Source: Alphaproteobacteria bacterium
GTDB lineage: Bacteria > Pseudomonadota > Alphaproteobacteria > ATCC43930 > CGMCC-115725
DNA: 10,361 nucleotides
Reading direction: 5' to 3'
NCBI GenBank assembly: GCA_019241915.1
Contig: JAFAWI010000383.1
Coordinates: 1-10,361, forward strand
Made by a program: the position numbers and the translations under genes. The notes under the pieces were generated by a model, which was not told where the DNA came from, did not search any database, and saw only the letters and a list, made by a program, of their open reading frames with translations. Below are positions 1 to 7,196 of this stretch, piece by piece (positions within the stretch are counted from its first letter, which is position 1; each line of letters begins with the position of its first letter).

Positions 1-924
1 GGGGATCAGGATTTTGTCGTCGGGCAGTTTCACCTCGTCACGCCACACCGCCCATTCGTGCGCGTGGCGCGGATTGGCGGCCTCGACCACCAGCGCCTGC
101 GGCTTGGCCTTGACCAGGATCGGCGCGACCTTCCGAAAATCGATGTCGTGGTCGTGCGGCCCTTCGTAATTGCCCCAGCAGATGTGGATGCGGCACATGT
201 CGGCCGGCACATTGCGCAGCGCATGGTTGAGCACCTCGACATGAAACGCGGCGCGCTTCAGGAAATCGTCCTCGTTGAGCTGCTGGAAGGAGGTGTGGCG
301 GGCCATCGCCAGGTCCGGACAATCGAGCTGCAGCACAAAGCCGGCGCCGGTAATCGCCTCGTATTCCTCCTGCATGCAGGCCGCGACGGCTTCGACATAG
401 GCCTCGTGCGAGGGATAGTACTCGTTGGTCTGGAACACCGGCACGAGGCCGGGCGAGGCTGCGGTCATAAACACGTCCGCCACCGGGGCGCCGGCCGTCG
501 CGGCTTTGAGGTTGGCGATATCGTCGGCGAGCGGCTGGCGGTCGTGCCACGCGATAGGCCCGACGCAGACGGCGCGGCGGGCAACATTCTCGCCCGTCAT
601 CCGGGCATAGGCCGCGTTGAAATGCGGATAGGGCCCGGTGTCGAGCCGCGGCAGCGCGGGGACATGTCCGGCAAAACCGGAAAGCCGGTCGGCGATATAG
701 GTCGAGTAGCCGGGCTTTGACATCTCGCCGTCGTCGACGATATCGACCCCGGCATCGACTTGGCGCCGCACGATCTCGGCGACCGCCTCCCGGGTCAGCC
801 GCGCCAGCTCGGCCTTGTCGTATGGCTCGCCTTTGTCCTTCTTGACCAGCAGCTCGCGCAGCGCCGGCGTCCGCGGCAGGCTGCCGACATGGGTCGTGAG
901 GATGCGGTCGGTGCTGGTCTTCAT
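1..924 (-). CDS. Cobalamin-independent methionine synthase (MetE C-terminal-like) family protein, partial at left edge
   Basis: The minus-strand frame is open from ATG at 924 to the window edge, giving 308 residues without a stop; relatives are usually about 370-390 residues, so the C-terminus is missing. The start MKTSTDRILTTHVGSLPR carries the conserved H12-V-G-S-L-P-R motif of stand-alone MetE-like proteins. A strong GGGGGA Shine-Dalgarno lies 8 nt upstream. H247-x-C249 (in HICWGN) and E281 match the positions of MetE zinc ligands that activate the thiol substrate. The family has a TIM-barrel fold and moves methyl groups to thiols such as homocysteine. Stand-alone members lack the MetE N-terminal half, and their true methyl donor and acceptor are often unknown, so methionine synthesis is not assured here. 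The gene is 69 nt downstream of nikR on the same strand and could be co-transcribed with it. Confidence 0.88.
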   Translation of the reverse strand, partial: MKTSTDRILTTHVGSLPRTPALRELLVKKDKGEPYDKAELARLTREAVAEIVRRQVDAGVDIVDDGEMSKPGYSTYIADRLSGFAGHVPALPRLDTGPYPHFNAAYARMTGENVARRAVCVGPIAWHDRQPLADDIANLKAATAGAPVADVFMTAASPGLVPVFQTNEYYPSHEAYVEAVAACMQEEYEAITGAGFVLQLDCPDLAMARHTSFQQLNEDDFLKRAAFHVEVLNHALRNVPADMCRIHICWGNYEGPHDHDIDFRKVAPILVKAKPQALVVEAANPRHAHEWAVWRDEVKLPDDKILIP

Positions 925-993
925 TGGCTGTCCCCCAAACGGCTGCGACGTGAGCATGCCGCGCAGCCCCGGCGTCGGCAAGCAAGGCCACGT

Positions 994-1467
994 TCAGCCG
1001 GCTTCCCGGACATGCGTGTGCAGGTGACCGCGGCGCTCGCCGCCATGCGCGTGACTCTCGCTCATCACCTCGACCGGGATGGCAACGAGCCGCCCATGGC
1101 GAACCCGGCGTTCCGAGATGACGTGCCCGGCAAAGTGCCCGATGTCGCTCATCGCGCCGCGCAGCACCGCGATCTCCATGCAGCTTTCATGATCGAGATG
1201 GACGTGCATCGTCGCCAGCGAGAGGTCGTGATGGTCATGAAACGAGCGGGTGAGCCGCTTGGCGAGCTCGCGCTCCCCATGGTCGTAGACATAGATCAGC
1301 GCCGCGACCCCTTCGCGCGCCGGCGACGCTTCTCGATCCAGGTCGGTCATGCCGGCGCGCGTCAGGTCGCGGATCGCCTCGGACCGGTTCTGGTAGCCGC
1401 GTGCGGCAACGATGTTGTCGAGCGCCGCCAGCAGCGCGTCATCGATCGAGATTGTGACTCGTTGCAT
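994..1467 (-). CDS. nikR: Nickel-responsive transcriptional regulator NikR
   Basis: This 157-residue protein is a ribbon-helix-helix repressor that binds DNA as a nickel-loaded tetramer. The N-terminus MQRVTISIDDALL is the DNA-binding strand; R3 and T5 match E. coli NikR and residue 7 is Ser where E. coli has Thr. The helices continue through GYQNRSEAIRDL. The C-terminal ACT-like domain keeps all four high-affinity nickel ligands: H77, H88, H90 and C96, equivalent to E. coli H76, H87, H89 and C95 with a one-residue offset. FAGHVISERRVRHGRL is also typical. E. coli NikR has 133 residues; this one has a longer tail rich in histidine (H139, H141, H148, H150, H152), a possible extra metal site. 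The ATG at 1467 follows a GGGGG stretch. The gene is divergent from the TonB receptor and shares with it the operator at 1485-1512, so autoregulation is likely. Confidence 0.97.
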   Translation of the reverse strand: MQRVTISIDDALLAALDNIVAARGYQNRSEAIRDLTRAGMTDLDREASPAREGVAALIYVYDHGERELAKRLTRSFHDHHDLSLATMHVHLDHESCMEIAVLRGAMSDIGHFAGHVISERRVRHGRLVAIPVEVMSESHAHGGERRGHLHTHVREAG

Positions 1468-1491
1468 TCGAAACCCCCGCGTTCGTATGAT
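1462..1491 (+). promoter_or_regulatory. Candidate sigma70-type promoter of the TonB receptor
   Basis: TATGAT at 1486-1491 matches the -10 consensus at five of six bases and lies almost wholly inside the left NikR half-site. A weak -35 candidate, TTGCAT (1462-1467), sits 18 bases upstream. Transcription would begin near 1498, giving a leader of about 26 nt. NikR bound to its operator would cover the -10, as expected for repression. The -35 is poor, so this is a prediction from spacing and position only. Confidence 0.4.
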
Positions 1492-1512
1492 GATTACAGG
1501 ATAACTTCATAC
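1485..1512. promoter_or_regulatory. NikR operator (GTATGA-N16-TCATAC)
   Basis: The half-sites GTATGA (1485-1490) and TCATAC (1507-1512) are perfect inverted repeats separated by exactly 16 bases. This is the published E. coli NikR recognition pattern at the nik operon. The site lies between nikR (start 1467) and the TonB receptor (start 1524). The regulator encoded next door keeps most of the E. coli base-contacting residues, so the assignment rests on both site and protein. One operator could repress both divergent genes when nickel is plentiful. Confidence 0.95.
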
Positions 1513-1523
1513 GCTCATGCCCC

Positions 1524-3659
1524 GTGCGAACAGTCCCCCGGTTCCGTTGTGCCGCTTCCTGCGTTGCGGGCATCGTCTTTGTCAGCGGCAACGCGGCGGC
1601 GCAGACGGCATCGCCGGCGGCGATGATGGTCATGCCCCCCATTACCGTCACCGCCCCCGCAGCGGCGACGCTGGGGAGCGCCGACACCGCGACCGAGGGC
1701 GATGTCAGCCAAGCGCAGATCGAGCAGCAACCGCGCTACCGCGTCGGCGAAATTCTCGAATCGATGCCGGGCCTCATCATCACCCAGCACAGCGGCGAGG
1801 GTAAGGCCAATCAGTACTTCCTGCGCGGTTTCGACCTCGACCACGGCACCGACATCGCGATTTCGCTGGACGACATGCCGGTCAACATGCGGACCCATGC
1901 GCATGGGCAAGGATACTCCGACCTCAATTTCGTGATCCCCGAGCTGATCGGGGACCTGCACTACTCGAAGGGGCCATATTTCGCCGCGCTCGGCGATTTT
2001 GACACCGCAGGCGCGGTGCAGATCAGCTATGTCGATGTGCTGCCGCGCGACCTGCTGTCAATCAGCGGCGGCACGCTCGGCGATTATCGCGGTCTCGCAG
2101 CGATGTCGCGGCCCTGGGGCGCCGGCAACATCCTCGTCGCCACCGAGTACAGCCATGCCGACGGGCCGTGGAAAATCCCCGACAACTTCAACAAGGGAAA
2201 TGTCGTCCTGCGCTACAGCCAGGGCAGCGCCGACAACGGCTTCTCGTTTACCGGCGCCTATTCCGCCGATACGTTCCACGCGACCAAACAGATCGCGCAA
2301 CGGGCGGTCGACACTGGGCTGATCAGCCGGTTCGAGGCGATCGATCCAACCGACGGCGGCGATTCCGCGCGCTACAGTCTCTCCGCCAAATACGTTTCGA
2401 CCACCGATTACGGGCAGCTCAAGGCCAATGTTTACGGGATCGGCTATCGGCTGAACCTGTTCAACGACTTCGACTACTTCGTCACCTTCCCGCCGCCGAT
2501 CGGTGACCAATTTCACCAGTCGGACCGGCGCAAGATTTACGGCGGCAACGTCAGCTACGCGATGCCGGCGACCCCGTTCGGTCTCGAAATGACCAACACC
2601 GTCGGCTTCCAAACGCGAACCGACGACATCCGGCTCGCGCTCGCCGAGACGACCGACCAGCTCACGCGGTTTACCGTGCGCGACGACCACGTCATCGAGG
2701 CCAGCGTCGGCATCTATGTCGAGAACCGCACCAGGTGGCTCGATTGGGTGCGTACCGTCACCGGACTGCGCGAGGACATTTTTTACGGCTCCGACACCAG
2801 CTCGCTGGTCGCGAATACGGGTTCTTTGGTGCGCCAGATCACCAGCCCCAAGGGCAACCTCACCATGGGCCCATGGCTCGCTACCGAATTCTACGCCAGC
2901 GTCGGCCAAGGCTTTCACAGCAACGATTTCCGCGGCACGGTGGAACGGGTCGATGCGCTCGCAACCGAGCTGAACCAGCAGGCCGGCGACAATACCGTCG
3001 TAGCGGCGATGCGTGGACCGCTGCTGACCAAAGCCACCGGTTACGAGGCCGGCGCGCGCAGCGAAATCATCCCGGGGCTCAAGACGACGGCAGCGGTTTT
3101 CGTGCTGGACCTCGACAGCGAAGCGACGTTCAACGGCGACGAGGCCGGCACCGCGACCGGCCGGCCGAGCCGCCGTGTCGGGGTCGAGTTCAGCGCCGAC
3201 TACCGCGTCGTCGACTGGCTGGCGCTCAACGGCAACCTTGCCTTCACGCGCGCCCGCTACACCGACGAGGACGACGGCTCGGGCGACACCGAGCCGGGCC
3301 ATCCCGGCAAGCTCATCCCCGGCGCGGCGAAGATCATCGCCTCGGGCAGCGCCCGCGTGGTCAACCTCGACCCGTGGTCGGCGGAGCTGCGCTTCCGGTT
3401 CTTCGGCCGCCGGCCGCTGATCGAGGACGACAGCGTCACCTCGCGCCCGACCGCGTTGTTCGACGCGGAGGTCGGCTACAGGCTGACCGACTGGGCGCAA
3501 TTGCGGCTCGACGCTTTCAACCTGCTCAACGCGCACGCCCACCAGATCGACTATTTCTACCCGTCGCAATTGGCGAACGAGACCGCGCCGATCTACGACA
3601 TCCACTTCAAGCCGGTCGAACCGCTGTCCTTCCGCCTGTCGTTGAACTTTACGTTTTAG
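1524..3659 (+). CDS. TonB-dependent outer-membrane receptor, predicted nickel-complex importer
   Basis: A 711-residue receptor. Residues 1-27 form a signal peptide ending in NAAAQ, followed by a TonB-box-like ITVTAP near residue 40. The plug domain spans roughly residues 60-170, with YRVGEILESMPGLIITQHSG and FLRGFDLDHGTDIAISLDD typical of the family. The rest is a 22-strand beta-barrel ending in a terminal Phe (SLNFTF), the usual outer-membrane insertion signal. Plug histidines (H107, H125, H127) and a DYFYPSQL...IHFKPVEP block near the end recur in a TonB receptor group of metal and unknown substrates. GTG at 1524 is the only usable start: the frame has a stop at 1491 and no other ATG, GTG or TTG before it. 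No Shine-Dalgarno is visible. Nickel as cargo is inferred from the NikR operator and adjacent nikR; the protein alone does not prove it. Confidence 0.93.
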   Translation: MRTVPRFRCAASCVAGIVFVSGNAAAQTASPAAMMVMPPITVTAPAAATLGSADTATEGDVSQAQIEQQPRYRVGEILESMPGLIITQHSGEGKANQYFLRGFDLDHGTDIAISLDDMPVNMRTHAHGQGYSDLNFVIPELIGDLHYSKGPYFAALGDFDTAGAVQISYVDVLPRDLLSISGGTLGDYRGLAAMSRPWGAGNILVATEYSHADGPWKIPDNFNKGNVVLRYSQGSADNGFSFTGAYSADTFHATKQIAQRAVDTGLISRFEAIDPTDGGDSARYSLSAKYVSTTDYGQLKANVYGIGYRLNLFNDFDYFVTFPPPIGDQFHQSDRRKIYGGNVSYAMPATPFGLEMTNTVGFQTRTDDIRLALAETTDQLTRFTVRDDHVIEASVGIYVENRTRWLDWVRTVTGLREDIFYGSDTSSLVANTGSLVRQITSPKGNLTMGPWLATEFYASVGQGFHSNDFRGTVERVDALATELNQQAGDNTVVAAMRGPLLTKATGYEAGARSEIIPGLKTTAAVFVLDLDSEATFNGDEAGTATGRPSRRVGVEFSADYRVVDWLALNGNLAFTRARYTDEDDGSGDTEPGHPGKLIPGAAKIIASGSARVVNLDPWSAELRFRFFGRRPLIEDDSVTSRPTALFDAEVGYRLTDWAQLRLDAFNLLNAHAHQIDYFYPSQLANETAPIYDIHFKPVEPLSFRLSLNFTF

Positions 3660-4795
3660 GCGAGGCCATAGAGCTTTGCTGCGTTGTCGTGCGTCAGCTT
3701 GCGGCGCATCTCGGGGCTGAGCTGCGCCATCTGGCGCTCGATCGCGCTCTTGGAATTGGGCCAGACGCCATCGGGATGCGGATAGTCCGAGGCCCACAGC
3801 AAATGGTCCTCGCCGAAGAACGGGACCAGCGCCATCGTCGCGTAATCCTCCTGGAAGGTCGCGTAGATCTGGCGTTTGAACAGCTCGGATGGCTTGGTTT
3901 CGAGATCCTTGCCGCCCTTGTCGGCCCAGAATTCCTTGGCCTCCCACAAGCGCCAGTGGCGGTAATCGAGTTCCTGGACGAGCCACGGCAGCCAACCGGT
4001 GCCGGCCTCGGCCATCACCAGCTTGAGCTTGGGATGGCGCTCGAGGATTCCCCAGGCGAACAGGTCGATAAAGGGCTCGAGGAAATTACCCATGAAGAAC
4101 TTGGTGTTCTCGAAAACCGCAGCGGCCTTGCCGGCGACACGGTCGCCCGGCTTGCCGACAAAGACCGTGATGTGCCAGCCGAGGATGATCCCGGTCTCTT
4201 CCAGCGCGCTCCACAGTTTCTCCCAGGCCGGGTCGTCGAGCTTGGGGTTGACGTTGGCGATCATCAGCGAAACCTGACGCACGCCGCCCTTGTTGTGCAG
4301 ACGCATCAGCTCGTCATAGGCCGCATCGGGCGTCTCGGGCAGCATCGGCGCGCCGATCAGCCGGTCGGGCGCGGCCTGGCAGAACTCCATCAGCCAATCG
4401 TTGTAGACGCGGTAGCAGGCGATGCGCAGCACCGGGTCGTCGGTCGAGATCTGGAAGATCGGGCCGTAGATGACGGTGGCCTGCACGCCGTCGCGGTCCA
4501 TGTCGGCGAGGCGCAGTTCGGCGACGGCGGGGCGGCGCTCGCTCTGGTCGTGGATGCCGGCGCGGTCGAACGAGTTGTAGAGCGGCTTGACCGGCCGCGC
4601 ATTGCCGGTGGCCGGTTTCTTGCCGCCCCAGGTGCCCCACACCTTGCCGTCGCACATCCACACCGCCTGACCGTCCTTCTCGGCGATATGCGGCGCGCGG
4701 TCGCGCAATTCGGCCGGCAGGCGCGTCGTCCACAGATCGGCCGGCAGCACGCCGAGATCCATGTGGTCGTCGCAGGAAATCAGTGTGTTGGTCAT
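3656..4795 (-). CDS. Amidohydrolase family 2 (ACMSD-like metal-dependent hydrolase/decarboxylase)
   Basis: A 379-residue TIM-barrel protein of the amidohydrolase-2 group, which includes aminocarboxymuconate-semialdehyde decarboxylase and related C-C or C-N bond-cleaving enzymes. Recognisable parts are the N-terminal SCDDHMDL (H11, with Asp at the position of the usual second metal His), a mid-barrel histidine in ILGWHITV (H208) and the diagnostic LLWASDYPHPDGVWP with D337 and H340. The C-terminal NAAKLYGL is also characteristic. AGGAGA overlapping the upstream Rieske stop serves as ribosome-binding site, with ATG at 4795. Only 10 nt separate it from the Rieske gene, so the two are almost certainly co-translated and may act in one pathway, for example ring oxidation then decarboxylation or hydrolysis. 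The substrate is not predictable. Its TAA stop overlaps the stop of the convergent receptor gene. Confidence 0.9.
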   Translation of the reverse strand: MTNTLISCDDHMDLGVLPADLWTTRLPAELRDRAPHIAEKDGQAVWMCDGKVWGTWGGKKPATGNARPVKPLYNSFDRAGIHDQSERRPAVAELRLADMDRDGVQATVIYGPIFQISTDDPVLRIACYRVYNDWLMEFCQAAPDRLIGAPMLPETPDAAYDELMRLHNKGGVRQVSLMIANVNPKLDDPAWEKLWSALEETGIILGWHITVFVGKPGDRVAGKAAAVFENTKFFMGNFLEPFIDLFAWGILERHPKLKLVMAEAGTGWLPWLVQELDYRHWRLWEAKEFWADKGGKDLETKPSELFKRQIYATFQEDYATMALVPFFGEDHLLWASDYPHPDGVWPNSKSAIERQMAQLSPEMRRKLTHDNAAKLYGLA

Positions 4796-4805
4796 CGTGT
4801 ATCTC

Positions 4806-5840
4806 CTATTCCGCCGCTTCCTGCTGCCGTTCGGCAGCGAGCATGCGGTCGATGTGACGGCGCATCGTCATCCGCGTTGCGTCCGAATTGATGTCGACGA
4901 GGCCATCCTCGCCGAGCTCGCCAAGCCGTGCCTGCTGCGCCTCGACCATTGCCGCGTCCTCGCGGAAGGCGAAGGCGATCTCGCCGAACAGCTGCTCGGT
5001 GGTCGCCGGGTCGTCCTGGCGGTAGCCGTTGGCGGCCGACCAGAAATAGAAGCAGCTGGTCTCGGTCTCCGGGGTCAGGCCGTGGAACAGCCGGAACTGG
5101 AAGGGGAAATCGTCCGGCTCGATACCCGAGCCGGCGTCGGTCGCGCCCGTCCATTGCAGAATGCTCGAAGGGGCGACGTATTCGAACACCTGCAGCCGGT
5201 CGACGGGGCCCTGAAACCGCGCTGCCTTGACGTAGCTGGGCGGCGGCGGCGAGTTGCGCATCCAGCGGGTGAACTTGACCCCGCTCGGGGTGCGCACGGT
5301 CTTCATGTCGGCCTGGAAATGCTGCAGCGGGTTGCCGCCGATCGTCTTGGCGTGCAGGTAGCCGAGATGCGTCAGGTCCATCAGGTTGTCGACCATCAGC
5401 ATGTAGTTGCTTCTGATCGGGTACATCGTGTGCTTGTGCGGCCAGCGCGCCCGGTCGTCGTGGTACGGGAAATCGACAATCAGCGCCGGGTCGGCCAGCG
5501 CCGGCTCGCCCATCCACACCCACAGGAACTGGTTCTTCTCGACCAGTGGATAGCGGCGCACCTGTGCGCCCGGCGGCACCAGCCGCTGGCCGGGGACGCT
5601 GACGCATTGCCCGTTCGTGTCGATGACGAGGCCGTGGTAGCCGCACTCGATGCCCTCGGCGACGCAGCGGCCGAGGCTCAGCGGGGCCGAACGGTGACAG
5701 CAGCGGTCGGCGAGCGCGGCGGCGCGGCCGTTGCCGTCGCGAAACAGCACGACCGGCTCGTTGAGGATGCGGCGGCCAAGCGGCGTGTCGCCGACCTCGT
5801 CGCTCCACGCGGCGATGTACCAGGCGTTGCGCACAAACAT
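4806..5840 (-). CDS. Rieske non-heme iron oxygenase, vanillate O-demethylase oxygenase (VanA)-like
   Basis: A 344-residue oxygenase alpha subunit. The N-terminal MFVRNAWYIAAW is typical of VanA/DdmC-type Rieske oxygenases. The [2Fe-2S] Rieske site is C47-x-H49 with C66-x2-H69 (CGYH). The catalytic mononuclear iron site is DNLMDLTHLGYLH (D155 bridging, H158 and H163 as ligands), with D295 in FREDAAMVEAQQ as the likely third ligand. Such enzymes hydroxylate or O-/N-demethylate aromatic and other organic substrates, with electrons from a reductase; no reductase or ferredoxin gene lies in the window. Start at 5840 is fixed by the conserved N-terminus and a GGGAGG Shine-Dalgarno 6 nt upstream. A 9-bp hairpin abuts that site. 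It is followed after 10 nt by the amidohydrolase. Confidence 0.93.
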   Translation of the reverse strand: MFVRNAWYIAAWSDEVGDTPLGRRILNEPVVLFRDGNGRAAALADRCCHRSAPLSLGRCVAEGIECGYHGLVIDTNGQCVSVPGQRLVPPGAQVRRYPLVEKNQFLWVWMGEPALADPALIVDFPYHDDRARWPHKHTMYPIRSNYMLMVDNLMDLTHLGYLHAKTIGGNPLQHFQADMKTVRTPSGVKFTRWMRNSPPPPSYVKAARFQGPVDRLQVFEYVAPSSILQWTGATDAGSGIEPDDFPFQFRLFHGLTPETETSCFYFWSAANGYRQDDPATTEQLFGEIAFAFREDAAMVEAQQARLGELGEDGLVDINSDATRMTMRRHIDRMLAAERQQEAAE

Positions 5841-5850
5841 CGGCAGCCTC

Positions 5851-5874
5851 CCATGCGGCGCGTCTGCCGCATGG
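5851..5874. repeat. Perfect 9-bp inverted repeat abutting the Rieske gene ribosome-binding site
   Basis: CCATGCGGC (5851-5859), a six-base loop and GCCGCATGG (5866-5874) form a perfect dyad. In minus-strand RNA it would be a stable hairpin ending on the first two bases of the GGGAGG Shine-Dalgarno (5847-5852) of the Rieske gene. It may be an RNA element modulating translation, a processing signal, or a protein-binding dyad at DNA level. Nothing identifies a cognate regulator. Confidence 0.5.
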
Positions 5875-5897
5875 TACGGCGGGCGCGGGCCGGCGAG

Positions 5898-5937
5898 AAG
5901 CGGCTTGTGCCCGGCGCTGCCGGTCGCAGAGCCGCTT
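5898..5937 (-). terminator. Nested hairpin directly after the MFS stop, possible weak terminator or mRNA-stabilising structure
   Basis: In the transcript sense the MFS stop TGA is followed at once by AAGCGGCT, which pairs perfectly with AGCCGCTT 24 bases later. The enclosed loop carries an inner CCGGC-AGC-GCCGG hairpin. There is no U-tract after the stem, so it is not a classical intrinsic terminator. It could slow decay of the upstream message or attenuate read-through into the Rieske gene. Confidence 0.3.
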
Positions 5938-7194
5938 TCAGCCGCGGCGGGCGGGGCGGCCGAGATCGGGCAGGAACACGGTCAGGAGACCGATCAGCGG
6001 CAGGTAGGCGCAGACCCGGTAGACCGTGGCGATGCCGGTCGCGTCGGCGAGGCTGCCGAGCGCCGCCGCGCCGACCCCGGCCATGCCAAAACTGAGCCCG
6101 AAGAACAGCCCGGCCATCGTGCCGATCTTTCCGGGCACGAGGTCGAGCGCGTAGACGATGATCGCCGACGAGGCCGAGGCCATCGTCGCGCCGATAATCA
6201 CGGTCAGGACCGCGGTCCAGAACAGGCTGGCGAACGGCAGCATCAGCGCGAACGGGATCGCGCCAACGATCGAACCCCAGATCACCGCCTTGCGCCCGAT
6301 GCGGTCGCCGATCGGCCCGCCGACCAGCGTCCCGAGCGCGACCGCGGCGAGGAAGATGAACAGATAGACCTGCGCCGCCGCCATCGACAGGCCGAACTTG
6401 TCGATCAGGTAGAACGTGTAATAGGTGCTGAGGCTGGCTTGGTAAAAGGCCTTCGAGAACACCAGAGACAGCAGGATCGCCAGCGACAGGACGATATGCC
6501 GGCGGGTCAGGTTGAGCGGCACTGTCGCGACCCGACGGGTCCGCCGCGGCAAATGATGTTCGCGGCGGTACCAGTTGCCGACAACGACCAGCACCGTCAT
6601 CGCCAGCAGCGCCACGCACGAGAACCAGCCGACCGAGCCCTGGCCTTTGGGGATGACGATCAGCGCCGCCAGGATCGGGCCGGTGGCCGAGCCGACATTG
6701 CCGCCGACCTGGAACAACGACTGCGCCAGACCATGCCGCCCGCCCGACGCCAGCCGCGCGACGCGCGACGCCTCGGGGTGAAACACCGCCGAGCCCGCGC
6801 CCATCAGCGCGACCGCAAGCAGCACCGTCAGGTAATGGGTCGCGCCGGCGAGCAGCAGCAATCCGGCCAGCGTCGAACACATGCCGACCGCCAGCGAATA
6901 AGGCTGCGGCCGGTGGTCGGCCGCGAGCCCAACCAGCGGCTGCATCATCGACGAGACGACCTGCATGGTCAGCGTGATGACGCCGACCTGGACGAAGCTG
7001 AGCGAATAGCTCGACTTGATCATCGGATAGAGCGCCGGTACCAGCGACTGCATCATGTCGTTGAGCAGATGCGAGAAGCTGAGCGCGAGGATGATCGAGA
7101 ATGCAGCGCCTTCCGCGATCCGCCGCTCGATCGACGCCGCCGGCTGGATCGACGGCACCGCCGCGACTTCGCCCGAAACCTCAGTCGTCGCCAT
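5938..7194 (-). CDS. MFS transporter, fosmidomycin-resistance (Fsr)-like
   Basis: A 418-residue inner-membrane protein with about twelve hydrophobic segments and a cytoplasmic N-terminus of some 30 residues. Fsr-type signatures are SHLLNDMMQSLVPALYPMIK in the first segment, QPLVGLAADHRPQPYSL after the second to third, AVFHPEASRVARLASGGR in the middle of the N-half, and FQVGGNVGSATGP. The C-half carries the MFS motif A, GGPIGDRIGRK (292-302). Close relatives are annotated as fosmidomycin resistance proteins or drug:proton antiporters, but within catabolic clusters such proteins could equally move a pathway substrate or toxic intermediate. ATG at 7194 is chosen from the family N-terminus; its Shine-Dalgarno is weak (AAAGAAAG). 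It is flanked by the two widest gaps in the cluster (133 nt upstream, 97 nt downstream). Confidence 0.92.
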   Translation of the reverse strand: MATTEVSGEVAAVPSIQPAASIERRIAEGAAFSIILALSFSHLLNDMMQSLVPALYPMIKSSYSLSFVQVGVITLTMQVVSSMMQPLVGLAADHRPQPYSLAVGMCSTLAGLLLLAGATHYLTVLLAVALMGAGSAVFHPEASRVARLASGGRHGLAQSLFQVGGNVGSATGPILAALIVIPKGQGSVGWFSCVALLAMTVLVVVGNWYRREHHLPRRTRRVATVPLNLTRRHIVLSLAILLSLVFSKAFYQASLSTYYTFYLIDKFGLSMAAAQVYLFIFLAAVALGTLVGGPIGDRIGRKAVIWGSIVGAIPFALMLPFASLFWTAVLTVIIGATMASASSAIIVYALDLVPGKIGTMAGLFFGLSFGMAGVGAAALGSLADATGIATVYRVCAYLPLIGLLTVFLPDLGRPARRG

Positions 7195-7196
7195 CG

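Noticed and set aside
38..991. Minus-strand open frame overlapping the MetE-like gene in another frame
   Set aside because: The overlapping frame from 924 carries HVGSLPR and HICWGN motifs; this one is an alanine/arginine-rich shadow.
1517..1804. ATG at 1517 as start of a 95-residue protein next to the receptor
   Set aside because: It is out of frame with the receptor, and its His/Arg-rich translation matches no family; mentioned only as a possible competing initiation codon.
2058..3995. Minus-strand open frame of 645 codons opposite the TonB receptor
   Set aside because: Arg/Val/Gly-rich translation without recognisable domains, wholly antisense to a well-supported receptor; a by-product of GC-rich third positions.
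2735..4891. Plus-strand open frame of 718 codons across the receptor and amidohydrolase
   Set aside because: It spans the convergent junction of two clear genes in other frames and its translation has shadow composition with no motif.
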